Below, in pieces: positions 9,117-17,189 of a DNA stretch of 64,000 nucleotides (positions are counted from its first letter, which is position 1; every line of letters begins with the position of its first letter). Made by a program: the position numbers and the translations under genes. Below the pieces are notes generated by a model, which saw only the letters and a program-made list of their open reading frames with translations, was not told where the DNA came from and did no database searches. Origin of the DNA: Marispirochaeta sp964554875 (GTDB taxonomy: Bacteria > Spirochaetota > Spirochaetia > JC444 > Marispirochaetaceae); assembly GCA_964554875.1 (NCBI GenBank), contig CAZKQJ010000002.1, positions 1-64,000 on the forward strand, given 5' to 3'.

Positions 9117-10304
9117 ATGATTGTTAATGAACTGAAAACTGAATTAAAAAGAAATATCCGTGATTACGGAATGTACATAGCCCTGTTTATCATTTTTCTG
9201 ATATTCGGTATTGCCACGGACGGAATATTTTTATCCTCCAGGAATATATCGAATCTTCTCAATCAGACGGGCTATCTGGCTGTTCTGGCGATTGGTGTAA
9301 CCCTGGTAATCGTTATCCGGCATATAGACCTATCGGTGGGATTTTTATCGGGTTTTCTGGGGGCTATAGCCGCCATAGGGATGGTTTTCTGGCATCTGCC
9401 GATATGGATTGTCATTCCCATGATTCTGGGGCTCGGCATTGTTGCGGGGCTTATTACTGCGTATCCGGTGGCACAGCTCGGTATTCCGGCATTCGTTGCT
9501 TCCCTGGCCGGCTGGCTCATCTATCGCGGAGCACTGCTTCTTGCAACCCTCAAGACGGGGACGATAATTATCCCCAACGCGACTTTCAATGCCATGGGGA
9601 ATGGCTTTGTTCCGGATATCTTTGCCTCGGATATTCTTCTTCCGGGTGTTCATAAATTGACCCTTGTAATTGGGCTGCTCCTCATAATATTCAATGTTGT
9701 AACAAAGATCAGGGCGCGTACAGCAAAAATCTTCTACGGATTTGAGACCGTATCGCGCCATCTTTTTATCGGCCAGATGTTATTCATGTCCATTATGATT
9801 GCGATTGTAACCTGGATTCTTGCCGGCTATAACGGAATGTCCTGGACGCTGGTCATCGTGCTGCTGGTGGTTGCCATATACAGTTTTGTTACGAAGAAAA
9901 CCATTCTTGGGCGGCACATCTACGCTGTGGGCGGAAATCCGGAGGCAGCTGAACTCTCCGGTATCAATGTCAAGAAAATCACCTTTATTGTATTCGGTTC
10001 CATGGGTATGCTTTCGGGGCTTTCGGGCATGCTCTTCGCCGCCAGGCTGCAATCTGCGACCACTACAGCAGGAACGCTCTTTGAGCTTGACGCCATTGCC
10101 GCAGCCTACATAGGTGGTGTCTCCGCCGCCGGAGGTGTAGGCTCGGTTGTCAGTTCCCTGATCGGAGCAATTGTCTATACCTCCTTGACATCGGGAATGA
10201 ACCTGATGGGAATTGATATTGCCGCCCAGTACATCGTCCGGGGTGCGGTACTGGCCCTGGCTGTCATCTTCGACGTAACCACCCGTAAAATTGGCAGTAA
10301 TTAA
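9117..10304 (+). CDS. gguB: sugar ABC transporter permease, GguB/MmsB type
   Basis: The 395-residue protein is strongly hydrophobic, with about ten membrane segments, and carries the BPD-type-2 motif GRHIYAVGGNPEAAELSGINVKK that contacts the ATPase. It is longer than RbsC (about 320 residues), as expected for the GguB/XylH group, because of extra segments near residues 180-250. It starts 13 bases after gguA with GGAAGGAGGAG as ribosome site. A strong terminator follows, closing the operon. Confidence 0.93.
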   Translation: MIVNELKTELKRNIRDYGMYIALFIIFLIFGIATDGIFLSSRNISNLLNQTGYLAVLAIGVTLVIVIRHIDLSVGFLSGFLGAIAAIGMVFWHLPIWIVIPMILGLGIVAGLITAYPVAQLGIPAFVASLAGWLIYRGALLLATLKTGTIIIPNATFNAMGNGFVPDIFASDILLPGVHKLTLVIGLLLIIFNVVTKIRARTAKIFYGFETVSRHLFIGQMLFMSIMIAIVTWILAGYNGMSWTLVIVLLVVAIYSFVTKKTILGRHIYAVGGNPEAAELSGINVKKITFIVFGSMGMLSGLSGMLFAARLQSATTTAGTLFELDAIAAAYIGGVSAAGGVGSVVSSLIGAIVYTSLTSGMNLMGIDIAAQYIVRGAVLALAVIFDVTTRKIGSN

Positions 10305-10326
10305 GGATTTCTTCGATTCCTTGTAT

Positions 10327-10357
10327 AGCGCCTTCCTTCGGGGAGGCGCTTTTTTTA
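10327..10357 (+). terminator. intrinsic terminator after gguB
   Basis: AGCGCCTTCC-TTCG-GGGAGGCGCT makes a 10-pair stem (one G-T pair) with a stable TTCG loop, followed by eight Ts. This is a textbook rho-independent terminator 22 bases after the permease stop codon. Confidence 0.93.
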
Positions 10358-10385
10358 TTGACAGAAAACTGAACTGTGATAGACT
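10358..10385 (+). promoter_or_regulatory. sigma-70-type promoter for the RpiR operon
   Basis: A perfect -35 box TTGACA at 10358-10363 is followed after 16 bases by TAGACT at 10380-10385 (4 of 6 matches to TATAAT). The -35 box starts directly after the T-run of the preceding terminator. The start codon of the RpiR-type gene is 52 bases downstream, leaving room for an operator. Confidence 0.6.
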
Positions 10386-10437
10386 GATGGTAGGAAATAT
10401 ACGCCACCCTGTATAGATAGGAAAAAAATTAACGACT

Positions 10438-11304
10438 ATGGAAAATGAAAAACGCAAGGCCATCGATATTCCCTCATCCATACGCAGGAATTACCATAGC
10501 CTCAGCGAGGTACAGCGCAGGATTGCCGATTATATTCTGCAGAACAGCGACCGGGCGATGTACCTGTCTATTACAGATCTTGCCGCAACCTGCGGAACCA
10601 GCGAGACCACAATAATGCGGTTTCTGCGAAAGATCGGGTTTGCTTCCTATCAGGTCTTCCGCGTACAGCTTGCCCAGGGCCTGCAGGAAGAAAACCCTAA
10701 ATATGCATGGTCGGATATCGAAAGTGATGATTCAGTGGGCAGTATAAAGGAGAAGGTAGTCTCATCCACAGTTGCTGCAGTTGAAGATATCAGGAGCCTT
10801 ATTTCTGATGAGGTTCTTGAATCCTTTACAGAGAGGGTACTTTGTGCGACGAGGATCTTTGTTTTCGGAGTCGGTTCCTCGGCGTATATTGCCGGAGATC
10901 TTTTTCATAAACTTATCCGCCTCGGATTGAGTGCCGCCGTATGCAATGATCCCCACATTATGGCGATACACAGCGCACAGGCAAAAAGGGGAGACCTTTT
11001 TATTTTTGTGTCCCATTCAGGTGAGAGCGAGGTGCTCCTGGACTGCTGCCGGATGGTGCTGGAGCAGGGAGGGGAATCTCTGGCGATTACCAGTTACCCC
11101 CATTCCACCCTGTCGGAGCTCACCGGCATACAGCTTTTGAGCAGCACAAACGAGATGAACTATCGACCGGATGCAATGACCTCCCGAATATTGCAGTTGG
11201 TTATTATAGATTTATTGACGATAGTCCTGACTTTCAAGCTCGGAGAGCGCGGCATAGAAGCAATAGGGGGGTCACAGATTGCTGTGGCTCGTCAGAAAAG
11301 ATAG
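10438..11304 (+). CDS. RpiR-family transcriptional regulator (HTH plus SIS)
   Basis: The 288-residue protein has an N-terminal helix-turn-helix of the RpiR type (about residues 15-90, including SITDLAATCGTSETTIMRFLRKIGF) and a C-terminal SIS sugar-phosphate-binding domain (about 125-255, with FGVGSSAYIAGDLFHKLIRLG and the FVSHSGESEVLLD loop). Members repress or activate sugar catabolic genes in response to a phosphosugar. It heads a run of same-strand genes for a dehydrogenase, a sugar kinase and an aldolase, so an aldolase or kinase product is the likely effector (inference). Confidence 0.92.
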   Translation: MENEKRKAIDIPSSIRRNYHSLSEVQRRIADYILQNSDRAMYLSITDLAATCGTSETTIMRFLRKIGFASYQVFRVQLAQGLQEENPKYAWSDIESDDSVGSIKEKVVSSTVAAVEDIRSLISDEVLESFTERVLCATRIFVFGVGSSAYIAGDLFHKLIRLGLSAAVCNDPHIMAIHSAQAKRGDLFIFVSHSGESEVLLDCCRMVLEQGGESLAITSYPHSTLSELTGIQLLSSTNEMNYRPDAMTSRILQLVIIDLLTIVLTFKLGERGIEAIGGSQIAVARQKR

Positions 11305-11323
11305 AGAGAAAGGAGACAGAACG

Positions 11324-12421
11324 ATGGGTAAGATAAAAAAAGCATGCATTATAGGTGACGCAATGATTCCGGGAAAAAATTTTCGTCCCGCTTTTGACCG
11401 TTACCTGGCAAAATATGTTGAAGATGTAAAAACAGGCGACTGGGAAAGTGATTGGCAGAAGCTGCAGTCTCGCAGACTGGAAGTTGAAAAACAGGGGCCG
11501 GAGATCGAGATTGTTCCTGAGATGCTTGGTCCCGAAGACCGTGAGGCAGAGCTTGTCATGGGTCTTTTTGTCCCTGTTTCGTCCAAACTGATGGAGGCTC
11601 TGCCTGATCTCCGAATAGCCGGGGTCTGTCGTGCCGGTCTGGAGAACGTAAATCTCGAAGAAGCAAACCGCCGGGGTATTCTTGTTTTCAATGTACAGGG
11701 CCGAAACGCGGAAGCCGTCAGTGATTTTGCAGTAGGATTGATGCTATCTGAATCCCGTAATATTGCCCGGGCCCACCTGGCCATAAAAAAGGGAGAGTGG
11801 AGAAAGACCTTTTCCAATTCCGATTCGGTACCTCAGCTGAATGAGAAGACCATAGGAATCATAGGCTTCGGCTATATCGGTCAGCTTGTCGCACGAAAGC
11901 TTTCCGGCTTCAATGTGAAAATTCTGGTCTTCGATCCCTATGTGAACCCGGAAACTGCCCGGGAACTCGGGGTAAAACCGCTAAGCATGGAAGATCTTTT
12001 CAGGCAGAGTGATTTTGTCACCGTCCATGCCAGACTGACGGATGAAAACAGGGGAATGATCGGCAGTAAAGAGTTCGCCCTGATGAAACCGGAAAGCTAT
12101 TTTATCAACACCGGACGTGCAGGACTCGTTGACTACGATGCCCTCTGCTCCGTGCTGAAGGAAAAACGAATAGCCGGTGCGGCACTTGATGTATTTCCCA
12201 CCGAGCCGCTTCCTGAGAAAGATAAATTTGTGGAACTGGATAATATTACTCTCACCACCCATATTGCCGGAACGACAAAAGAGGCGTTGACTAATTCCCC
12301 CGGGCTTCTTATGGAAGATATCCAGAAACTCCTTGAAGGCAGGAAGCCCCGCTTTATTGTTAACCCGGAGGTTCTTGAGAATGATGAATTCAAACAGTGG
12401 TTGAACCGTTTTCGGGACTGA
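11324..12421 (+). CDS. D-isomer-specific 2-hydroxyacid dehydrogenase
   Basis: The 365-residue protein has the NAD-binding motif GFGYIGQ, the catalytic Arg in NTGRAGLVD, Glu in FPTEPLP and His in TTHIAGTT, so it should be active. The ATG at 11324 is preceded by AAAGGAG; an upstream start inside the regulator gene lacks this. It resembles phosphoglycerate-dehydrogenase-like enzymes found in sugar operons rather than SerA (no ACT domain). In this context it probably oxidises or reduces a sugar acid before phosphorylation by the FGGY kinase. An N-terminal segment of about 60 residues before the first conserved part is longer than in many relatives. Confidence 0.88.
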   Translation: MGKIKKACIIGDAMIPGKNFRPAFDRYLAKYVEDVKTGDWESDWQKLQSRRLEVEKQGPEIEIVPEMLGPEDREAELVMGLFVPVSSKLMEALPDLRIAGVCRAGLENVNLEEANRRGILVFNVQGRNAEAVSDFAVGLMLSESRNIARAHLAIKKGEWRKTFSNSDSVPQLNEKTIGIIGFGYIGQLVARKLSGFNVKILVFDPYVNPETARELGVKPLSMEDLFRQSDFVTVHARLTDENRGMIGSKEFALMKPESYFINTGRAGLVDYDALCSVLKEKRIAGAALDVFPTEPLPEKDKFVELDNITLTTHIAGTTKEALTNSPGLLMEDIQKLLEGRKPRFIVNPEVLENDEFKQWLNRFRD

Positions 12422-12427
12422 TCTGTC

Positions 12428-13981
12428 ATGCAAACTATTTTAGCATTGGATGTCGGGACCTCAAGCATCCGAGGAACTCTGTATACAACACAGGGCAGGG
12501 AACTTTTTTCTCACAGCTACAGTTATTCTCCCATCTTTTATAATGACGGTCGTGTGCGGCAGTCCGTGGAGGACTGGGACAGAGGTATCCGACATGTTCT
12601 ATCCGCCTGCGGTGAGTATGCCCTAAGCAATAATGCAGAAGTCCTCGCCATTGCAGTGACATCCCAGAGGGCTTCGGTTGTACCGGTGGACAGGAACGGA
12701 AAAGCCCTGGATGAGGTATTCATGTGGCAGGATAAAACAACCTCACGACAGTGCGACCGGATCAGGAAGGAAGTTCCTGCGGAGGATGTCTACAAAATAA
12801 CCGGGCTGAGAATCGATCCCTACTTTTCCGCCCCAAAAATCCTGTGGTACCGGGACCATAAACCGGAAATCTATACCGCAGCGTATAAATTCCTGGGGGT
12901 CCAGGACTATGTTGCTTTTGTTCTTACCGGAAAATTTGTAACAGATTACTCCCAGGCTTGTCGCACAATGCTGCTGGATGTATCCAGAAGGGAATGGAGC
13001 AACAGAATGATGGATGCTTGCGCCATCAAGGAGGAACAGCTGCCGCAACTCGTTTCTCCCGGATCAGCTGTCGGAGCCTTAACCGTCGCACTGGCACAGG
13101 AAACCGGGTTCCCTCTGGATACACCTGTAATTCTGGCGGGCGGGGACCAGCAGGTCGCCGCACTTGGAATGGGTGTCCTGGAAGCAGGTTCCGTGGAAGC
13201 CAACACCGGGACCGGCTCGTTCCTGATAACTCCCGTCCCTGAACCCCTTTTTCACTCGGAGGCCAGAACCCTGTGCAGTATAGCCGCGATTCCCGGTCAG
13301 TGGGTTGTCGAAGCAGGGGTTCTTACCACTGGTATCCTGTACAGCTGGTTCGCCGGGGAATTCGGAGAAACCGGCAGGCAGAATGAACAGGCGGATATTC
13401 TCAAAGTGAACCAACTGGTCCGGGAATCCCCCCCGGGTGCGCATGGGGTCATAGTTCTTCCCCATTTCAAGGGCAGCGCTGCTCCATACTGGAATCCTAT
13501 AGCAAAGGGTACCATTTTTAATTTGACCCTGGCCAATTCCAAGGGCGATATTGCCCGGGCACTGCTGGAATCCCTGGTCCTTGAAATGGGCGCTGGATTA
13601 AAGCGGATGCGAGAGATAATTCCCGCAGAGCCTGCTGAAATTTGTGTCGCCGGGGGACTGACCAGGTTCGATCTCTTTAATCAAATGCAGGCTGACATCT
13701 TTGAAACGACCGTCCGTATTCCTCCCAGCAGCGAGGCTTCATCCAAAGGTGCTTTGATCAGTGCTCTGGTCAGTCTCGGTATTGCAGTGTGCTATAAAAA
13801 GGCTTTTAATTCGGTCAGTGATTTAGACGACCGCTACGTTTACCCTGATTCCTCCAGGTCTGAACTTTATCGGCAGGCAGCCCTTTTGCGGGAAGCGCTG
13901 TATAACGCATTGAACACAGGCAATGTATATTCTGCTGCGGAGGATTTCACAAAGAAAGCCTCGGACTTTAAGGAGAATTGA
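12428..13981 (+). CDS. FGGY-family carbohydrate kinase
   Basis: The 517-residue protein has the FGGY N-terminal phosphate motif (LALDVGTSSIRGTLY), the mid-domain GGDQQVAALGMGVLEAGSVEANTGTGS adenosine/phosphate region, and the C-terminal motif VAGGLTRFDLFNQMQADIF. It phosphorylates a sugar, sugar alcohol or related acid with ATP. Sequence does not reveal the substrate; relatives include xylulokinase, L-xylulose kinase and autoinducer-2 kinase. It starts 7 bases after the dehydrogenase stop and is followed 2 bases on by the aldolase, so the three are one operon. Confidence 0.92.
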   Translation: MQTILALDVGTSSIRGTLYTTQGRELFSHSYSYSPIFYNDGRVRQSVEDWDRGIRHVLSACGEYALSNNAEVLAIAVTSQRASVVPVDRNGKALDEVFMWQDKTTSRQCDRIRKEVPAEDVYKITGLRIDPYFSAPKILWYRDHKPEIYTAAYKFLGVQDYVAFVLTGKFVTDYSQACRTMLLDVSRREWSNRMMDACAIKEEQLPQLVSPGSAVGALTVALAQETGFPLDTPVILAGGDQQVAALGMGVLEAGSVEANTGTGSFLITPVPEPLFHSEARTLCSIAAIPGQWVVEAGVLTTGILYSWFAGEFGETGRQNEQADILKVNQLVRESPPGAHGVIVLPHFKGSAAPYWNPIAKGTIFNLTLANSKGDIARALLESLVLEMGAGLKRMREIIPAEPAEICVAGGLTRFDLFNQMQADIFETTVRIPPSSEASSKGALISALVSLGIAVCYKKAFNSVSDLDDRYVYPDSSRSELYRQAALLREALYNALNTGNVYSAAEDFTKKASDFKEN

Positions 13982-13983
13982 AA

Positions 13984-14820
13984 ATGCTGATAAATTGTAA
14001 AGAAATGCTCGAAAAATCCCGGGGAGCAGTAGCTTCTTTCAACTGCGTCGATTTTGAAATGGCCAGGGCCTGTCTCGAAGCGGGAGAAGAAGCCCGGCGC
14101 CCGGTGATTATCGGGATCGCCGTACGCCACTGGAAGGCTCTGGGAGGCCGCCTGTTTATTCCCTCCATTCGTGCCCTGTGTGTTGATGCCGATATTCCTG
14201 CCGCTCTCCACCTGGATCATGCGGGTCCGGCTGATCTGGATATTATTGATGAAGCCCTGGATTCAGGGTTTTCCTCTGTGATGATCGATGCATCCAGAAA
14301 GCACTTTACGACTAACATCGAAGTTACAAGAGGGATAGTCCAGAGGGCCCGGCTGTTCAATGCTTCTGTCGAGGCTGAGCTTGGTCCAATACTCGGCGAC
14401 GAAGGCGTCGCGGGACTGGTGAATGCCGAAGGCGCGGTGTATACCGATCCACGGGAAGCAGTGCAGTTCTGTGCGGACACTGGCGTTGATGCCCTGGCTG
14501 TTGCGGTGGGAACCGCCCATGGACTCTACACGGCGGAACCGAAAATCCGGCAGGAGCTTATTTCGCAGATTGCAGAAGCAACGGGTGTTCCCCTTGTCCT
14601 TCATGGTGCCACGGGAGTGCCGGACGAAGCCATACGTGAAGCAGTGCGCAGGGGTGTGCGAAAGATCAATTACTTCTCCGGTTTGCTTGTTGACGCGATG
14701 GATGTTATTCGCAGGGAACGGAACAAGGATGACAACGATTATCTCGGCTACCGTGAGGAGCTGCGTAAAGCCTGGAAGAAACGGGCCCGGTTCCTGATAG
14801 ATCTATATTCCTATCATTGA
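13984..14820 (+). CDS. class II ketose-bisphosphate aldolase
   Basis: The 278-residue protein is a zinc-dependent aldolase of the FbaA/GatY/KbaY family. Zinc ligands are visible at His79 (LHLDH), His179 (GTAHGLY) and His207 (VLHGATG), with catalytic Asp78 and Glu132. I chose ATG 13984, which has AGGAG eight bases upstream, over a TTG at 13978. It cleaves a ketose-bisphosphate or a related phosphosugar into two C3/C2 units. Together with the hydroxyacid dehydrogenase and kinase it completes a short catabolic pathway; which sugar enters is unknown. Confidence 0.9.
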   Translation: MLINCKEMLEKSRGAVASFNCVDFEMARACLEAGEEARRPVIIGIAVRHWKALGGRLFIPSIRALCVDADIPAALHLDHAGPADLDIIDEALDSGFSSVMIDASRKHFTTNIEVTRGIVQRARLFNASVEAELGPILGDEGVAGLVNAEGAVYTDPREAVQFCADTGVDALAVAVGTAHGLYTAEPKIRQELISQIAEATGVPLVLHGATGVPDEAIREAVRRGVRKINYFSGLLVDAMDVIRRERNKDDNDYLGYREELRKAWKKRARFLIDLYSYH

Positions 14821-14878
14821 ATAATGCCGTTAAATCCATCATAATTGCTTTGTGATGAATTACATACAGGAGGTGCAG

Positions 14879-15643
14879 ATGGATACAACCCGTGGTTACG
14901 TGCTGTACGAGGAGAATGATCATAAGGTAATATGGCTTGGCTGGGACGAAGATGTATCTTCCGGCGCGATTCAGACTAATCAGTATCTTATTGTCAATTC
15001 CGGCAAAGGGATACTTCTTGATCCTGGGGGAGTTCATCTGTTTTCACGGGTTGTCTCCGTTGTCAGCCGTTTTATCAGCCTTGATGATGTGGAATCGATT
15101 TTCTTTTCTCACCAGGATCCTGATGTATCCTCAGGGATTGCGCTGTGGCTCGGTGTGACAAAGGCCCAGGTATACATACACGATATCTGGCGTCGTTTTG
15201 TGCCTCACTTCGGTCTGGTGGACCAGAGCAGAATTACTCCCCTTGAGGATGAAGGGGGGAGTATAAACATCGGATCGGCCTCCCTTAAACTGGTCCCCGC
15301 ACATTTTCTACATTCCGCGGCGAACTTTACGCTCTATGATCCCCGTTCAAAAATTCTCTTCTCCGGCGATATAGGGACTGCCGTGTTTCCTGAGGGAAAG
15401 GAGTATCCGGAGGTGGAAGATTTTGACGCCCACAGGCGTCTGATGGAACCCTTTCATGTGCGGGCCATGGGCAGTAACCGGGCGGCCGCCGGCTGGATTG
15501 ACGCGTGCAAGAAGCTCGATGTATCCATTCTTGCTCCTCAGCACGGTGCAATGATGAGGGGAGAACTTGTCACGAAATTCTACGAGTGGTTCGGTAATCT
15601 GGATTGCGGAATAGACTATCTCAAGTCCCGAACAGGAGTGTAA
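14879..15643 (+). CDS. ODP-type di-iron metallo-beta-lactamase-fold protein, probable oxygen/iron sensor
   Basis: The 254-residue protein has the FprA/ODP metallo-beta-lactamase fold without the flavodoxin domain of FprA. Probable di-iron ligands are His78, Asp80 and Asp82 in SHQDPDVSS, His142/His145 in AHFLHS, Asp164 in SGDIG and His222 in QHGA. The start is ATG 14879 because GGAGG lies just before it. The known homologue in Treponema denticola binds oxygen at a di-iron site and acts with a neighbouring chemoreceptor. Here the next gene, 3 bases downstream, is a soluble chemoreceptor, the same arrangement. The partner role is therefore inferred from family and neighbourhood. Confidence 0.87.
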   Translation: MDTTRGYVLYEENDHKVIWLGWDEDVSSGAIQTNQYLIVNSGKGILLDPGGVHLFSRVVSVVSRFISLDDVESIFFSHQDPDVSSGIALWLGVTKAQVYIHDIWRRFVPHFGLVDQSRITPLEDEGGSINIGSASLKLVPAHFLHSAANFTLYDPRSKILFSGDIGTAVFPEGKEYPEVEDFDAHRRLMEPFHVRAMGSNRAAAGWIDACKKLDVSILAPQHGAMMRGELVTKFYEWFGNLDCGIDYLKSRTGV

Positions 15644-15646
15644 GCG

Positions 15647-16489
15647 GTGGATGATTTTATTAACTCCAAAGCGAACAGAAAGATAGTCCTGGGGTATAAC
15701 AAATCGGTAATGCTCGGTGAAATAACCGAGAGGTCCATGAAGATTATCACCCAAGATATCGATGCAATCAGGGATTCCCTGGAATCCATTGTTACGACCT
15801 TCGAGGAGTTTCGCTCCACGTCTCAGCATGTTTCGGAAAACACCAGCCGGATTGACCAGAAAATGGGTGAAATCATCCACGAAACCCGTCGGCTGGACGG
15901 AGAGCTCCAAAGCCGTGTTGATGAAATTGTTGAGGTCCGATCCGTTTCAGGAGAGATGGAGAGTCTCTTTGATGATGTACGCAAACGTACGGAAGCCATA
16001 AAATCAATTACCTCCTCTATTCAGGATGTCTCGGAAAAGACCAACGTCCTTGCCATTAATGCCTCCATAGAGGCCGCCAGGGCTGGGGAGTTTGGAAAAG
16101 GGTTCCGGGTTATTGCCGGGGAGGTGAGAAATCTGGCAGGGCAGACCGCCCGCTTTACCCGGGAGATTACCGAATCCCTGAACGAGTTTACCAGCTTCAT
16201 CGGGCAGATGAGCGATTATGTAAAACGCTTTACCGAGGTGCTTGGTAATTTCAGTACCGATATTTCCGAAGTGCGTCACAGCTTCAGCGAAGCCCAGGCG
16301 GAGGAGGGAAAGCTTGCGGAGGCCATCAGCGAAATATCCGCGGCACTGGAGCAGGAGAGTTCGGCGCTTGTGGACGGTACCTCGACTTTGGAGAATACTT
16401 TCGACTCCCTGAAAGACTCCCAGGTGGTTGTTCATTCACTGGTTTCCACATACAGGGGTCTGAGCAGGCTGATGGATAAGGATCAGTAG
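15647..16489 (+). CDS. soluble methyl-accepting chemotaxis-type protein
   Basis: The 280-residue protein has no membrane segment and no periplasmic domain. It is almost entirely coiled coil, with the chemoreceptor hairpin tip TNVLAINASIEAARAGE followed by FRVIAGEVRNLA near residues 125-165, which binds CheA and CheW. The start is a GTG at 15647, with AGGAG in the final codons of the preceding gene. Its length is short for a chemoreceptor. The tight coupling to the ODP gene suggests that ODP provides the sensory input. Conserved methylation sites are not obvious by eye. Confidence 0.88.
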   Translation: MDDFINSKANRKIVLGYNKSVMLGEITERSMKIITQDIDAIRDSLESIVTTFEEFRSTSQHVSENTSRIDQKMGEIIHETRRLDGELQSRVDEIVEVRSVSGEMESLFDDVRKRTEAIKSITSSIQDVSEKTNVLAINASIEAARAGEFGKGFRVIAGEVRNLAGQTARFTREITESLNEFTSFIGQMSDYVKRFTEVLGNFSTDISEVRHSFSEAQAEEGKLAEAISEISAALEQESSALVDGTSTLENTFDSLKDSQVVVHSLVSTYRGLSRLMDKDQ

Positions 16490-16563
16490 CTCTTGAGGCA
16501 GCCCTAAACGGTCGAGGCGAAGGGCGATAAACCCTGCCACGTATTTCTGATCACGAAGCTGCT

Positions 16564-16911
16564 CTAAAAAGATTCCTTGTACAGATTGTCTGTCTTTGAC
16601 GCCATGATGAAGTCGTTCGTATGGAGTCCTCCGATCTTGTGGGTCCACCAGCTGACATGTACCTTTCCCCATTCCGTGGTGATCCTGGGATGATGATCCT
16701 GCTGTTCGGCTAATTGACCAACCCTGTTGGTAAATGAGAGAGCCTGGGAAAAATCGTCAAAAGAGAAGCTGCGGGTGATTCTGGGGCTATCCTGTGCTCG
16801 ATATAGCTTCCACTGGGGAAGCTGCTCCAGGAATGTTTCTATCTCCTTGTGTGTGAGTGCAGCTTCATCTCCCCTGCACGGTTCACACTGCTGCATATCT
16901 AATGTATCCAT
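16564..16911 (-). CDS. phhB: 4a-hydroxytetrahydrobiopterin (pterin carbinolamine) dehydratase
   Basis: The 115-residue protein shows the family signatures QQDHHPRITTEWGKVHVSWWTH and IGGLHTNDFIMASKTD with the active-site His residues. The normal role is recycling of tetrahydrobiopterin after aromatic hydroxylation, or a moonlighting role in molybdopterin-related pathways. GAGGAGG precedes the ATG. No phenylalanine hydroxylase is seen in the window, so the pathway is unclear. A small palindrome ACCTG-TGT-CAGGT at 16941-16953 lies 30 bases upstream. Confidence 0.93.
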   Translation of the reverse strand: MDTLDMQQCEPCRGDEAALTHKEIETFLEQLPQWKLYRAQDSPRITRSFSFDDFSQALSFTNRVGQLAEQQDHHPRITTEWGKVHVSWWTHKIGGLHTNDFIMASKTDNLYKESF

Positions 16912-17189
16912 GTCCTGCCTCCTCGATTGAATAAAATCGTACCTGTGTCAGGTATGTCATTTTTAATATACTAGCAACTGTAAGAGTTCCAAAATGAGAA
17001 TACGCAGAGCTCTTTCTGCAACCGATCTTGATGGGAGCTTGTGGAATTATCCTGTATTTCATGGGGTTGCTGTGCCACTCACCCGTCGCAGCGATGTCAT
17101 CGGAAAGCAGCAGAAACTGATTTCCCTTGATCATTACATTTATTATCATTGTTGTAAGGATATGTGCCGTATCGACTGAGGAGTTTTCC

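Noticed and set aside
16994..17179. 61-codon frame before the YyaL remnant
   Set aside because: No ribosome site, no motif, and Cys/Tyr-rich random-looking composition.
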